Source: Hyphomicrobiales bacterium (GTDB lineage Bacteria; Pseudomonadota; Alphaproteobacteria; Rhizobiales; Rhizobiaceae). From it: a stretch of 64,000 nt of DNA. The stretch lies in the NCBI GenBank assembly GCA_900470155.1, contig UBZT01000009.1:558001-622000 (forward strand). The letters are read 5' to 3'. The notes under the pieces are model-generated. The model had not been told where the DNA came from, made no database searches, and saw only the letters and a list, made by a program, of their open reading frames with translations. The stretch's first letter is position 1. Every line of letters starts with the position of its first letter. Both the position numbers and the translations under genes were made by a program. Shown piece after piece: positions 37,079 to 45,447 of this stretch.

Positions 37079-37669
37079 TCAGTTTCCGACGTGCAGCAGG
37101 CGTTCGCCCGTCTCCCACGACCATCCTGGGCTGTCAAGCTGAGCGATTTCCACCGAACCGCCGACCTTTAAGGGCCGCCATTCAATGACGCCCTTCAACC
37201 GCCCGTGTACATCGGTCGCCATCGGCACGACCAGCACCCGATTGGCATCGACCGGCCCCGGGAACTCCAGCGCCTTGTAGCTGACCTTCTCGAAGCCGAG
37301 CGGCATGTAGTAGGGCGGATCGCCGACGAGGATCACCGCTTCGGAGCCCTTGCGCCGGGCAGCCTCGATGGCAATGCGCACCAGTTCGCGGCCGATGCCC
37401 ATGCTCTTGTGCGACGGCCTGACCGCAAGCGGCCCGAGCAGATGCCCCTGGACGGATCCGGCCATGACAGGGGTCATGCGCACGGAAGCGATCGTCTCGC
37501 CATTGTCGGCGCAAATGAACGACAGCGACCGGTCATGCGGTCCCTGCTCGCGAATGCGCGCAGCGGCACGTGTATGCCGACCAGGTCCGAAAGCTTCTTC
37601 GTTGATGAGTTCGATGACAGCGTCGTGCGACGCATCCTCGGTGAGGTAGATAAGCCCAGAAGTATTCAT
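37079..37669 (-). CDS. GNAT-family N-acetyltransferase, YhbS-like
   Basis: This 196-residue acetyltransferase has LLGPLAVRPSHKSMGIGREL as the acetyl-CoA-binding motif and the GDPPYYMPLGFEKVS segment of the YhbS subgroup. ATG 37669 is chosen as giving the usual N-terminus; the ribosome binding site is weak. It lies 38 bases upstream of the GT8 gene on the same strand. The substrate is unknown. Confidence 0.88.
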   Translation of the reverse strand: MNTSGLIYLTEDASHDAVIELINEEAFGPGRHTRAAARIREQGPHDRSLSFICADNGETIASVRMTPVMAGSVQGHLLGPLAVRPSHKSMGIGRELVRIAIEAARRKGSEAVILVGDPPYYMPLGFEKVSYKALEFPGPVDANRVLVVPMATDVHGRLKGVIEWRPLKVGGSVEIAQLDSPGWSWETGERLLHVGN

Positions 37670-37921
37670 GGATGACCGAAACCCGCAGATAGACAGCAAT
37701 AATGTTCGCGATGACGCCTCGTGGCGTTCGTGAGCATCAGCGTCGTCGCAGGGTCCGTACTACGGTCATCGGAGGGCTTTCTCGTTTGTTGCGGAATCCC
37801 GATAGCAGCAAAATTATTTTGCGTCCAATGGAAAAACGCAGTGTTCAACCATCTGCCCCTCGCAATCTGGCCGGGACGCCGTATTTTCAGGACAAGTTAA
37901 GAACGAACAAGGATGAAATCC

Positions 37922-38905
37922 ATGGGCATGCTCGTAGACGGCGTCTGGAAGGATGTCTGGTATGACACGAAAGCGACCTCCGGCCATTTTAAGCGCGGAG
38001 CCTCCACGTTTCGCAATTGGGTGACCGCCGATGGATCGGCAGGACCAACCGGGGATGGCGGCTTCAAGGCCGAAGCCGGCCGTTACCACCTCTATGTCTC
38101 CTATGCCTGTCCCTGGGCGCACCGCACCCTGATCTTCCGCAAGCTGAAAAAGCTCGAAGACCTGATCACGGTTTCGGTGGTCGATCCGCTGATGCTGTCC
38201 AACGGCTGGGAATTCCACGACCGTGACGGCGCGACCGTCGACCATCTCTTCGGCTCGGATTTTCTCTGGCAGGTCTATACCCGCGCCGACACCAAGTTCA
38301 GCGGTCGCGTGACGGTTCCGGTCCTCTGGGACAAGCAGACCAACACCATCGTCTCGAACGAATCCGCCGACATCATCCGCATGTTCAATTCAGCTTTCGA
38401 CCACCTGACCGGCTCGACGCTCGACCTGCATCCGTCCGACCTCCATGTCGAGATCGATACGGTCAATGCCCGCGTCTACGACAACGTCAACAACGGGGTC
38501 TACAAGTCAGGCTTCGCCACCACCCAGGAAGCCTACGAAAGCGCCGTGCATCCGCTGTTTGAAACGCTGGACTGGCTGGAACAGCGCCTGACCGGCCAAC
38601 GTTATCTGTTCGGCACGCGTATGACCGAGGCCGACTGGCGCCTGTTCACCACGCTGGTGCGTTTCGATCCGGTCTATGTCGGCCATTTCAAGTGCAATAT
38701 CCGCCGCATCGCCGACTATCCGGCTCTATACGGATATCTGCGTGACCTCTACCAAACCCCGGGCGTCGCCGAGACCGTCGAGATGCGCCACATCAAGCAT
38801 CACTACTATCGCAGTCACCTGATGATAAACCCGACAGGCGTTGTGCCGGTTGGCCCGGAGCTTGATCTGGAAAAGTCGCACGACCGGGAAAAGCTGGCCG
38901 CTTGA
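37922..38905 (+). CDS. Glutathionyl-hydroquinone reductase (Xi-class GST)
   Basis: This 327-residue member of the Xi-class glutathione transferases (YqjG/PcpF/ECM4 type) reduces glutathionyl-hydroquinones to hydroquinones. The active-site Cys is in YVSYACPWAHRT, followed by the long thioredoxin-like domain (PVLWDKQTNTIVSNES) and the helical C-terminal domain with a conserved YxxY-like cluster. ATG 37922 with AAGG upstream is preferred over ATG 37913. It stands alone between divergent and convergent neighbours. Confidence 0.93.
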   Translation: MGMLVDGVWKDVWYDTKATSGHFKRGASTFRNWVTADGSAGPTGDGGFKAEAGRYHLYVSYACPWAHRTLIFRKLKKLEDLITVSVVDPLMLSNGWEFHDRDGATVDHLFGSDFLWQVYTRADTKFSGRVTVPVLWDKQTNTIVSNESADIIRMFNSAFDHLTGSTLDLHPSDLHVEIDTVNARVYDNVNNGVYKSGFATTQEAYESAVHPLFETLDWLEQRLTGQRYLFGTRMTEADWRLFTTLVRFDPVYVGHFKCNIRRIADYPALYGYLRDLYQTPGVAETVEMRHIKHHYYRSHLMINPTGVVPVGPELDLEKSHDREKLAA

Positions 38906-38907
38906 GG

Positions 38908-39399
38908 CTACCAATGGTGCGACAGCGGCACCTCGCCGCCAAGCTCGCTTAGCCGCCGCAAGGTTGCGGCGGTGGTGCCCTGCGGCAGTTCGCCGAGGTC
39001 AAAGAAACCAGCCTCGACGATCTCGCGGTCGGCAAGGCGCGGTGCCGTCTGGCGAACGCTGACACGGTAAAGAACGACATGGTCGCGCCGGCTGATATTG
39101 CGGTTGAAATAGACGTGGAAGAGGCTCGCAGCGCCGGCAATCTCAAGATTACCCTCTTCCCGCAACTCCTTGGCAAGCGCATCCATCACCGTCTCGCCAC
39201 GCTCAACGCCACCCCCCGGTAAATGCCAGCCCGGCACATAGGAATGACGCACCAGAAACACCCGCCCCTTCTCGTCGTAACAGGCAGCCCGCACGCCGAG
39301 CGTCATGCCGCGGCTGAGGGCAAAATAGACATGCAGCAACCTGACAAGGAACTTCTTGGCCCGGCCGGGGATTTCCGAACTATCATCCGCTGGCGTCAT
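38908..39399 (-). CDS. Nudix hydrolase
   Basis: This 163-residue Nudix protein reads GGGVERGETVMDALAKELREEG in its box region (the first half of the motif is canonical). The Arg of the consensus REUXEE is replaced by Lys, while the metal-binding Glu residues are kept. The N-terminus has a hydrophobic, basic segment (RAKKFLVRLLHVYFALSRG). Its start codon lies only 41 bases from the divergent metallophosphoesterase start. The substrate is unknown. Confidence 0.87.
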   Translation of the reverse strand: MTPADDSSEIPGRAKKFLVRLLHVYFALSRGMTLGVRAACYDEKGRVFLVRHSYVPGWHLPGGGVERGETVMDALAKELREEGNLEIAGAASLFHVYFNRNISRRDHVVLYRVSVRQTAPRLADREIVEAGFFDLGELPQGTTAATLRRLSELGGEVPLSHHW

Positions 39400-39440
39400 T
39401 TTCCTTGCCCCTCAATGCCCGCGCCTTTAAGAGAGACGCC

Positions 39441-40352
39441 ATGTTCAAGCTCGCGCATATTTCCGACGTCCATCTTGGCCCTTTGCCGAACCTGACGATC
39501 CGGGAACTCGCATCCAAGCGGATTACGGGCTATGTGAACTGGCATCGCAACCGGCGCAAGCACCTTTTCCCCAATGCCTTGCAGATGGTGCTGGACGGCC
39601 TGCGCCAGCAACAGCCCGATCATCTGGCAATCACCGGCGACCTGGTGAACCTGGCGTCCCGCCTCGAGATCCGCCTCGTCGCCGAATGGCTGCAACAGGC
39701 TGGAGCGCCGCTCGACACGTCCGTCGTGCCCGGAAATCACGATGCCTATGTTCCCGGCGCCCATGATCGCTCGGTTCATGCCTGGTATGATTATATCCGC
39801 GGTGACGACGACCCGCTGATCTGGCAGGACGACCACAAGATCTTTCCCTATATTCGCAGACGTGGTCCGGTGGCCCTGATCGGCTGCTCCACCTCGATCG
39901 CCACGCCTCCCTTTTCCGCCCAAGGCTATTTCAGCGGCCGGCAGGCGCGTGAAACCGCGCAATTGCTGAAAGCGGCCGGTGAGGAAGGCCTATTTCGCGT
40001 GGTGATGATCCATCACCCGCCGATCCGCGGCGCGGCTGCGCAACACAAGCGCCTGATTGGCATACGCCGTTTTGCCGCAGCGATCCGCACCGGCGGTGCC
40101 GAACTGGTGCTGCATGGGCATACCCATCTCAACACGCTCTACTGGCTCGACAATCACGGCAAGAGAGTGCCGGTCGTCGGCATCGCATCGGCCAGCCAGG
40201 GTCCAGGCGGCAAGAAACCGGCCGCTGGTTACAATCTCTTTTCCATCGATGGAACGGCCGATAACTGGCAGGTGGAATGGCAGCGTTTCAGGATCGAAAG
40301 CGACAATGCGCCGCTTGCACTCGATCACCGGCAGATGCTGATCGGCGGCTGA
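39441..40352 (+). CDS. Calcineurin-like metallophosphoesterase
   Basis: This 303-residue phosphoesterase has all five metal-site motifs: HISDVHLG, ITGDLVN, PGNHDAY, MIHHPPI and HGHTH. No signal peptide or membrane anchor is visible. The ATG at 39441 is preceded by GAGAGA; a TTG frame upstream adds unrelated residues. It resembles cytosolic cyclic-nucleotide or UDP-2,3-diacylglucosamine hydrolase relatives, but the substrate cannot be set by eye. Confidence 0.9.
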   Translation: MFKLAHISDVHLGPLPNLTIRELASKRITGYVNWHRNRRKHLFPNALQMVLDGLRQQQPDHLAITGDLVNLASRLEIRLVAEWLQQAGAPLDTSVVPGNHDAYVPGAHDRSVHAWYDYIRGDDDPLIWQDDHKIFPYIRRRGPVALIGCSTSIATPPFSAQGYFSGRQARETAQLLKAAGEEGLFRVVMIHHPPIRGAAAQHKRLIGIRRFAAAIRTGGAELVLHGHTHLNTLYWLDNHGKRVPVVGIASASQGPGGKKPAAGYNLFSIDGTADNWQVEWQRFRIESDNAPLALDHRQMLIGG

Positions 40353-40376
40353 CCGCCGCTTGCGATGCAAAGTCAT

Positions 40377-40440
40377 GCTCGGGTCAAGCCCGAGCCTGAC
40401 GACAGAATGCGATCACGGGACCACGTCCGTGGCCCCGTGA
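40377..40440. repeat. Two palindromes between metallophosphoesterase gene and leuA
   Basis: GCTCGGG (40377-40383) pairs with CCCGAGC (40389-40395). A second hairpin has outer arms TCACGGG (40413-40419) and CCCGTGA (40434-40440) and inner arms CCACG and CGTGG. No T run follows, but the position suits transcription end for the convergent genes. Confidence 0.6.
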
Positions 40441-40449
40441 TGACACAAA

Positions 40450-42174
40450 TCAGGCCTTGTTCTGTTCGGCCAGGACCCGATTGGCGGCCGATACGATTGC
40501 CTCCAGCGAAGCCGTGACGATATTGGTGTTGATACCAACGCCGAACAGCTTGCCGCCGGCATGCGCCGTCTCGACATAGGCAATCGCGGCAGCATTCGAC
40601 CCATGCTGCAGCGAATGCTCGGAATAGTCTTCAACCGAAAGCTCGATGCCCAGATAGGTCGACAATGCGTTGACGAAGCCGTCGATCGGACCCGTACCCT
40701 TGCCCTCGATGCGCCGGGTCTCGCCACCGTCGGTAATCTCGGCCGCAACGACCCGGATACCCTTCTGGTCGGTTCCCGCCGGATAGGTGTGGTGATCAAC
40801 GAACTTGATCCGAGCCTCGGGCTGATCGACATAGCGCTCGATGAAGCGTGAATAGATACGCTTCGACGGCAGTTCGACGCCCTCTTCATCGGTGATGCGC
40901 TGAATGTCCTCGCGGAATTCCACCTGCAGGTTGCGCGGCAGGTTGATGCCGTAGTCTTCCTGCAGGATATAGGCGATGCCGCCCTTGCCCGACTGCGAAT
41001 TGATGCGAATGATCGCCTCGTAGGAACGGCCGACATCCTGCGGGTCGATCGGCAGATACGGCACTTCCCAGACCGGGTGATTGGCGGTCTTGATCGCCTT
41101 CATGCCCTTGTTGATCGCATCCTGGTGCGAGCCGGAAAACGCTGTATAGACGAGTTCGCCGACGTAAGGATGGCGCTCGGGAATGCTCATCTCGTTGGAA
41201 TATTCGTAGACCGCCTTGATCCGCTCGATATCCGAGCAATCGAGCTTCGGATCGACGCCCTGGGTGAACATATTCAAGGCCAGCGTCACGACATCGACAT
41301 TGCCGGTGCGCTCGCCATTGCCGAACAACGTGCCTTCGACACGGTCGGCACCGGCCATCAGGCCCAGTTCCGTCGCGGCAATGCCCGTGCCCCGGTCATT
41401 GTGCGGATGCAGCGAGATGATGCAGTTCTCGCGATTGTCGATATTGCGGCACATCCATTCGATCTGGTCGGCATAGATGTTCGGCGTCGCCATCTCGACG
41501 GTCGACGGCAGGTTGAGGATCAGCTTGTTGTCCGGCGTCGGCTTGATGATCTCGACCACGGCATTGCAGATTTCCAGCGCCACCTCCAGCTCGGTGCCGG
41601 TAAAGCTCTCCGGCGAATATTCGAAGCGGAAGCCGCCACCGGCTTTGGCGGCCATGTCGGTGATCATCTTGGCTGCATCGACGGCGATCTGCTTGATCCC
41701 CTGCACATCCTTGCCGAACACCACGCGGCGCTGCAATTCGGAGGTCGAATTGTAGAAGTGGATGATCGGCTTATTGGCACCTTCCAGGGCTTCGAAGGTC
41801 CGGGTGATCAGCTCCGGCCGGCACTGGACCAAGACCTGCAGCGACACATCGGCCGGCACCCCACCCTCTTCGACGCACCAGCGGGCAAAGTCGAAATCCG
41901 TCTGCGAGGCCGAAGGGAAGCCGATCTCGATTTCCTTGAAGCCCATGTCGAGCAACAGCTGGAACATCCGTGCCTTGCGGTCGTGGCCCATCGGATTGAC
42001 CAGCGACTGATTGCCGTCGCGCAGGTCGACCGAGCACCAGATCGGCGCCTTGTCGATCACCTTCGACGGCCATGTACGGTCAGGGATCTGGATCTGCGGA
42101 TAGGCGCGGTACTTCTGGCCGGCATCCGGCATGCCATTTTTCACGGTCTGTGATTTCATGATCATCGTCTTCAT
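40450..42174 (-). CDS. leuA: 2-isopropylmalate synthase
   Basis: This 574-residue enzyme condenses 2-ketoisovalerate and acetyl-CoA, the first committed step of leucine synthesis. It has the long LeuA type with the HMGL-like barrel (SVDLRDGNQSLVNPM, LHPHNDRGTG) and a C-terminal allosteric domain that senses leucine. ATG 42174 follows GAAGAG; ATGs at 42165 and 42159 are also in frame. About 150 bases of leader separate it from a Leu-rich leader peptide upstream, suggesting attenuation control. Confidence 0.96.
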   Translation of the reverse strand: MKTMIMKSQTVKNGMPDAGQKYRAYPQIQIPDRTWPSKVIDKAPIWCSVDLRDGNQSLVNPMGHDRKARMFQLLLDMGFKEIEIGFPSASQTDFDFARWCVEEGGVPADVSLQVLVQCRPELITRTFEALEGANKPIIHFYNSTSELQRRVVFGKDVQGIKQIAVDAAKMITDMAAKAGGGFRFEYSPESFTGTELEVALEICNAVVEIIKPTPDNKLILNLPSTVEMATPNIYADQIEWMCRNIDNRENCIISLHPHNDRGTGIAATELGLMAGADRVEGTLFGNGERTGNVDVVTLALNMFTQGVDPKLDCSDIERIKAVYEYSNEMSIPERHPYVGELVYTAFSGSHQDAINKGMKAIKTANHPVWEVPYLPIDPQDVGRSYEAIIRINSQSGKGGIAYILQEDYGINLPRNLQVEFREDIQRITDEEGVELPSKRIYSRFIERYVDQPEARIKFVDHHTYPAGTDQKGIRVVAAEITDGGETRRIEGKGTGPIDGFVNALSTYLGIELSVEDYSEHSLQHGSNAAAIAYVETAHAGGKLFGVGINTNIVTASLEAIVSAANRVLAEQNKA

Positions 42175-42301
42175 CTCTGCTCTTCGCACTCATCCCGGCT
42201 CATAGCGCAACTGCAGGCGCTTGGCGACGGGTGAGCGGCCCTGGTGCGGGCAAATCTCGGTACAAATTGGGATTTTCGAGGAGCAATCGCCAAACGGCTA
42301 A

Positions 42302-42334
42302 CCCGGCCGCCGGGCGCTCCTCAATGGACCCGGC
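42302..42334 (-). promoter_or_regulatory. Candidate attenuator hairpins of leuA
   Basis: In plus coordinates CCCGGC (42329-42334) can pair with GCCGGG (42309-42314), and the latter can instead pair with CCCGG at 42302-42306. The two pairings are mutually exclusive and flank the leader peptide stop, as in classical attenuation. No T run follows, so the terminator half is unproven. Confidence 0.45.
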
Positions 42335-42449
42335 AACCGCGGATAAGGCCGAGAAGAAGAAGCGAGTTTGGCACCGACGCGACAAAGCCGGCCGCAGCGG
42401 GGGCGGCCTGCATATCAGTCGCAGCAATGGTGGTGCCGTTGATCTTCAT
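42321..42449 (-). CDS. leuL: Candidate leuA leader peptide with consecutive Leu codons
   Basis: This 42-codon frame begins MKINGTTIAATDMQ and ends NSLLLLGLIRGCRVH. Four adjacent Leu codons (CTT CTT CTT CTC) and a fifth nearby lie just before the stop, and the ending resembles the leucine leader of enterobacteria (LLLL then an RG-rich end). There is no ribosome binding site, but the ATG coincides with the expected transcription start of the promoter at 42458-42486, so it may be translated leaderless. An in-frame internal ATG at 42413 gives a 30-residue alternative. This is inference from composition and position. Confidence 0.6.
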   Translation of the reverse strand: MKINGTTIAATDMQAAPAAAGFVASVPNSLLLLGLIRGCRVH

Positions 42450-42457
42450 GGGACGAG

Positions 42458-42486
42458 GAATAACGTGGAGAAATGAATCGCGCAAG
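42458..42486 (-). promoter_or_regulatory. Candidate promoter of leuL-leuA
   Basis: On the minus strand CTTGCG (42486-42481) and TTATTC (42463-42458) are 17 bases apart. The -10 box ends 8 bases before the A of the leader peptide ATG. Confidence 0.45.
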
Positions 42487-42493
42487 GGTGTTA

Positions 42494-42739
42494 TTAAGCG
42501 GCGGGCTTCGGGGCCTGTTGCAGGCGTTCGCGAATCCAGAGAGAAACCAGCCGATGCCGCGATGTGTTCAAGCGAGCGGCTTCTGCATCAAGTTCAGCCA
42601 GTTCTTCCTTAGGCAATTCGAGCTCGACCAATTCGTGTTCCCAATTGATACGACGAGCGTTGGCCCAATCGAAATACTCGCTGATATCCTCGCCATCGTC
42701 GAATTTCTTGTCGAGTTCAGCTGCCGTGATGGTTTTCAT
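42494..42739 (-). CDS. brnA: BrnA-type antitoxin
   Basis: This 81-residue CopG/BrnA-like antitoxin has the N-terminal EELDKKFDDGED-like segment (ITAAELDKKFDDGEDISEYFDW) and a C-terminal ribbon-helix-helix stretch (ELPKEELAELDAEAARLNTS then LVSLWIRERLQ). GGAGAG lies upstream of the ATG. It overlaps the upstream toxin gene by 23 bases, in the usual toxin-first BrnTA order. BrnA normally neutralises BrnT and represses the operon. Confidence 0.85.
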   Translation of the reverse strand: MKTITAAELDKKFDDGEDISEYFDWANARRINWEHELVELELPKEELAELDAEAARLNTSRHRLVSLWIRERLQQAPKPAA

Positions 42740-42989
42740 GATATTGGCTCTCCGCCTTTCTGGCCCTGCGAACGGAAATTATACGGATCTTGTTTTGCCG
42801 GAGAGTAAAGTACCCCACCCAGAACTTGCCTTCGATCAGCCCCACGATACCATACCTGACTTCATCGTGCGAGCGCGCGTCGATGGTCAAACCATTTCCT
42901 GCGCGCCACAACTCCTGCGCTGCCACGAAATCGATTCCGTGCTTCGCTTTGTTCGCATCGCTCTTGGCCGGATCGAATTCGAACTCCAT
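42717..42989 (-). CDS. brnT: BrnT-type ribonuclease toxin
   Basis: This 90-residue toxin reads FEFDPAKSDANKAKHGIDFVAA at its start and ends in RIISVRRARKAESQYHE, both typical of the RelE-fold BrnT family of ribosome-independent RNases. ATG 42989 is preferred; a TTG two codons upstream (42995) is possible. Both genes of the pair appear intact. The pair lies between leuA and a small membrane-protein gene with no mobile-element genes nearby. Confidence 0.87.
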   Translation of the reverse strand: MEFEFDPAKSDANKAKHGIDFVAAQELWRAGNGLTIDARSHDEVRYGIVGLIEGKFWVGYFTLRQNKIRIISVRRARKAESQYHENHHGS

Positions 42990-43041
42990 CCGCAATACCT
43001 AGCGCAACCCTTGCGATTGCACCAGATCCGACACACGCCGC

Positions 43042-43266
43042 TCAGCGACGTCCGAATTGCGCAATGAACGCCGCCGCCAGGAAGCCGAACGCGATGGCAG
43101 CCCAGACCATGCCGCCACCGGTCACGTTGCTTCCATCCGGCGTCAAACAGCTCGACTGCGATGCAGCGATACAATCCCGCCAGATCCAGTAGCGTGTGCA
43201 GAAGATAAAGCTGAAAAGGGCCGCAAGAAGAGCAAGGACAATCGCCCGCATGCGAACCCGCCTCAT
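43042..43266 (-). CDS. Small two-helix membrane protein coupled to benE
   Basis: This 74-residue protein has two hydrophobic helices (about 7-23 and 52-70) with a short loop containing two Cys (RDCIAASQSSC). Its ATG overlaps the stop of the BenE gene by four bases, so it is translated with it. No family was recognised. It might assist the transporter or simply ride on its transcript; an ATG five codons in (43251) is an alternative start. Confidence 0.6.
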   Translation of the reverse strand: MRRVRMRAIVLALLAALFSFIFCTRYWIWRDCIAASQSSCLTPDGSNVTGGGMVWAAIAFGFLAAAFIAQFGRR

Positions 43267-44444
43267 GCTCGTGCCTTGGCCAGCTTCACCAATGCCAGCA
43301 TCGCGACGCCCGCGATCAGCCCCCAGAACGCCCCCGATATCCCGAGGATGGAGATCCCGGACGCGGTGATCAGGAACGTGACCGCCGCCGCCTCTCGCGT
43401 TTCAACGGCATTGAACGCCGCCACGGCCGAGCCTGAAAAAGCGCTGATCAGGGCGAGACCCGCCACCGATTGGATGAGGATCGGTGGAGCGAGGGCCACG
43501 AACGAGGTGACTGCACCGGCGGCCAGTCCCAGGAGCACATAGCCGATACCGCCGATGATCGCCGCCCAATAGCGCCGCTTCGGGTCTGGATGCGCGTCCT
43601 CGCCGGCAGCCATCGCCGCCGTGATTGCTGCCAGATTGACCGCATGGCCACCGAAGGGCGCCGACAGCAATGAGAAAAGACCGGTCACGGCGAACATCGC
43701 GCCGGGCCTCGGCTCATAGCGATTGACCTTGAGGATGGCGATCCCCGGGATGTTCTGCGAGGCCATGGTCACGATAAACAACGGCAGCGCGATCGAAACA
43801 AGCGCCGACACGGTGAAGATCGGCATGACGAACTCGATCGGCGGCGCCAGGGATTGCGTCCAACTGGCCATCGCTCCTTCCGGCAGTTCGACACCCAACA
43901 CGATGACAACGACGAAGGTGAGGAGGGCCGCCGGCACGGCATAAAGCCGCTTGAACGCCGCAACAACCGCCCAGACGACCAGGATCGGCAGGCCAAGCCG
44001 CGCATCGAAGGCAACCGCCCTGAACGGCGCAAAGCAGAGATTGATGATAACGCCGGCCAGCATGGCATTGGCCAGAGGCGCGGGGATTGCGGCGACCGCC
44101 CTACCGAAGGGGCGGAACAGGCCGGCCAGCACGATGAGCCCGGCGCAAACGACAAACGCCCCGACAGCCGCCGGGAACCCACCGAGCGGGATACCCGCCG
44201 TCGCCATGAGCGCCGCACCCGGCGTCGACCAGGCGACGGAAACCGGAAGCCTGGTCCAGACGCTGAGCACGATGCCGCAAATGCCCATGGAGACCGATAG
44301 CGCCATCAGGCCTGACGCCGCCTCGTAGTCGGTCGCGCCGACGCCCTTCAAGCCTTGAAGGACCACGGCAAAGGAGCTGGCGAAGCCGACAAAGGCAATC
44401 AGCACACCCATGAAGGTGCTCTGAAGTGAGAGGTCTTTCAGCAT
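43263..44444 (-). CDS. BenE-family transporter
   Basis: This 393-residue inner-membrane protein with about 11-12 helices belongs to the benzoate/H+ symporter family (BenE/YdcO). Recognisable blocks include WSTPGAALMATAGIPLGGFP near residue 65 and FGGHAVNLAAITAAMAAG near 270. No aromatic catabolism genes are nearby, so benzoate as substrate is only a family guess. ATG 44444 is used; the frame extends ten codons further. Confidence 0.85.
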   Translation of the reverse strand: MLKDLSLQSTFMGVLIAFVGFASSFAVVLQGLKGVGATDYEAASGLMALSVSMGICGIVLSVWTRLPVSVAWSTPGAALMATAGIPLGGFPAAVGAFVVCAGLIVLAGLFRPFGRAVAAIPAPLANAMLAGVIINLCFAPFRAVAFDARLGLPILVVWAVVAAFKRLYAVPAALLTFVVVIVLGVELPEGAMASWTQSLAPPIEFVMPIFTVSALVSIALPLFIVTMASQNIPGIAILKVNRYEPRPGAMFAVTGLFSLLSAPFGGHAVNLAAITAAMAAGEDAHPDPKRRYWAAIIGGIGYVLLGLAAGAVTSFVALAPPILIQSVAGLALISAFSGSAVAAFNAVETREAAAVTFLITASGISILGISGAFWGLIAGVAMLALVKLAKARA

Positions 44445-44594
44445 GGCGCAAGACTCGCTTGGACGACGGAACATTGCCTATCGAACATCAAAATCCACGA
44501 CGCTTGGCAAGGCAGGAATGGCCAAAACGGGTACGTTCACGCGAACCAACCGGATGCCAGATCGACTCTCGGTCTTGCACCCCTGTCATCGCAC

Positions 44595-44628
44595 AAAAAA
44601 AGCCCCCACCGGTATACGGCAGGGGCTT
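44595..44628 (-). terminator. Rho-independent terminator of the ClpP-like gene
   Basis: On the minus strand AAGCCCC (44628-44622) pairs with GGGGGCTT (44607-44600), followed by a run of T residues (plus-strand A run at 44595-44601). It lies about 23 bases after the stop. Confidence 0.85.
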
Positions 44629-44651
44629 CTCCAATTCAGTGTCTCGAATGC

Positions 44652-45236
44652 TCAGCCGATGTCGGCGTGGCTTTCGATGATCTTTCCGACCAGGCCATAT
44701 TGCACGGCATCTTCCGCAGCGAGCCAGTAATCGCGGTCGATGTCCTTGGCGATCTTCTCTTCCGTCTGGCCAGTGGCCTTGGAATAGATCTTGATCAGCC
44801 GCTGGTTCATCTTGATGATTTCGCGGGCCTGGATCTCGATGTCGGACGCCATGCCGCGCGTGCCGCCGGACGGCTGATGCATCAGGAAACGCGTGTTCGG
44901 CAGTGCCAGTCGGCGTTCCTTCGGCACCGCCACGAAGATCAGCGAACCGGCAGAGGCGGCCCAACCGGTTGCGATGATCCACACCTTCGGCTTGATGAAC
45001 CGGATCATGTCATGGATGGCGTCGCCGGCTTCGACATGGCCGCCCGGCGAGCAAACGAACACGCGGATGTCTTCGTCGGAGGCTGCAGCCAATGCGACCA
45101 GCTGCGTGCAGACCTTCTGCGCCAGCTCCATGGTGATGCCGCCGTAGATGAAGATCGACCGCGACTTGAAAAGGTTCGCTTCCGTTTCCTTGCCGATCGG
45201 CAGTTCCTTGCTCTTGTCGTCGTCTTCTTCGTTCAT
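44652..45236 (-). CDS. ClpP-like serine protease (divergent ClpP paralogue)
   Basis: This 194-residue ClpP-fold protein has the catalytic triad apparently intact: Ser95 in ASAGSLIF, His120 in FLMHQPSGG and Asp in [12 protein letters not shown]. It differs from housekeeping ClpP by an acidic N-terminus ([11 protein letters not shown]) and an [12 protein letters not shown] helix. No Clp ATPase gene is adjacent. Rhizobia often have several ClpP paralogues; this one may form mixed or separate barrels. It is divergent from the HD-GYP gene. Confidence 0.88.
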   Translation of the reverse strand: MNEEDDDKSKELPIGKETEANLFKSRSIFIYGGITMELAQKVCTQLVALAAASDEDIRVFVCSPGGHVEAGDAIHDMIRFIKPKVWIIATGWAASAGSLIFVAVPKERRLALPNTRFLMHQPSGGTRGMASDIEIQAREIIKMNQRLIKIYSKATGQTEEKIAKDIDRDYWLAAEDAVQYGLVGKIIESHADIG

Positions 45237-45447
45237 CCGGCAATTCTCCACTTGCGTTTAGCTCACCCGCACATAATGCGTCTCATGTCGTAAGACAATG
45301 CGGGAAAAAGACAAGCATGGAAGCGGTGAACAGGAGGTTAGCCCCAGGGAGAAACACCGCCGCCTTGAAAATGCGACAGCCGGCCGGCGTCTGAGACACC
45401 GGCTATTAACGGTCCTCGCTTTATAAGCGGACAAAGAGGAACGGGTC

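Noticed and set aside
42200..42427. 75-codon frame upstream of leuA on the same strand
   Set aside because: It overlaps the Leu-rich leader in another frame, is Arg/Pro-rich and lacks a ribosome binding site.
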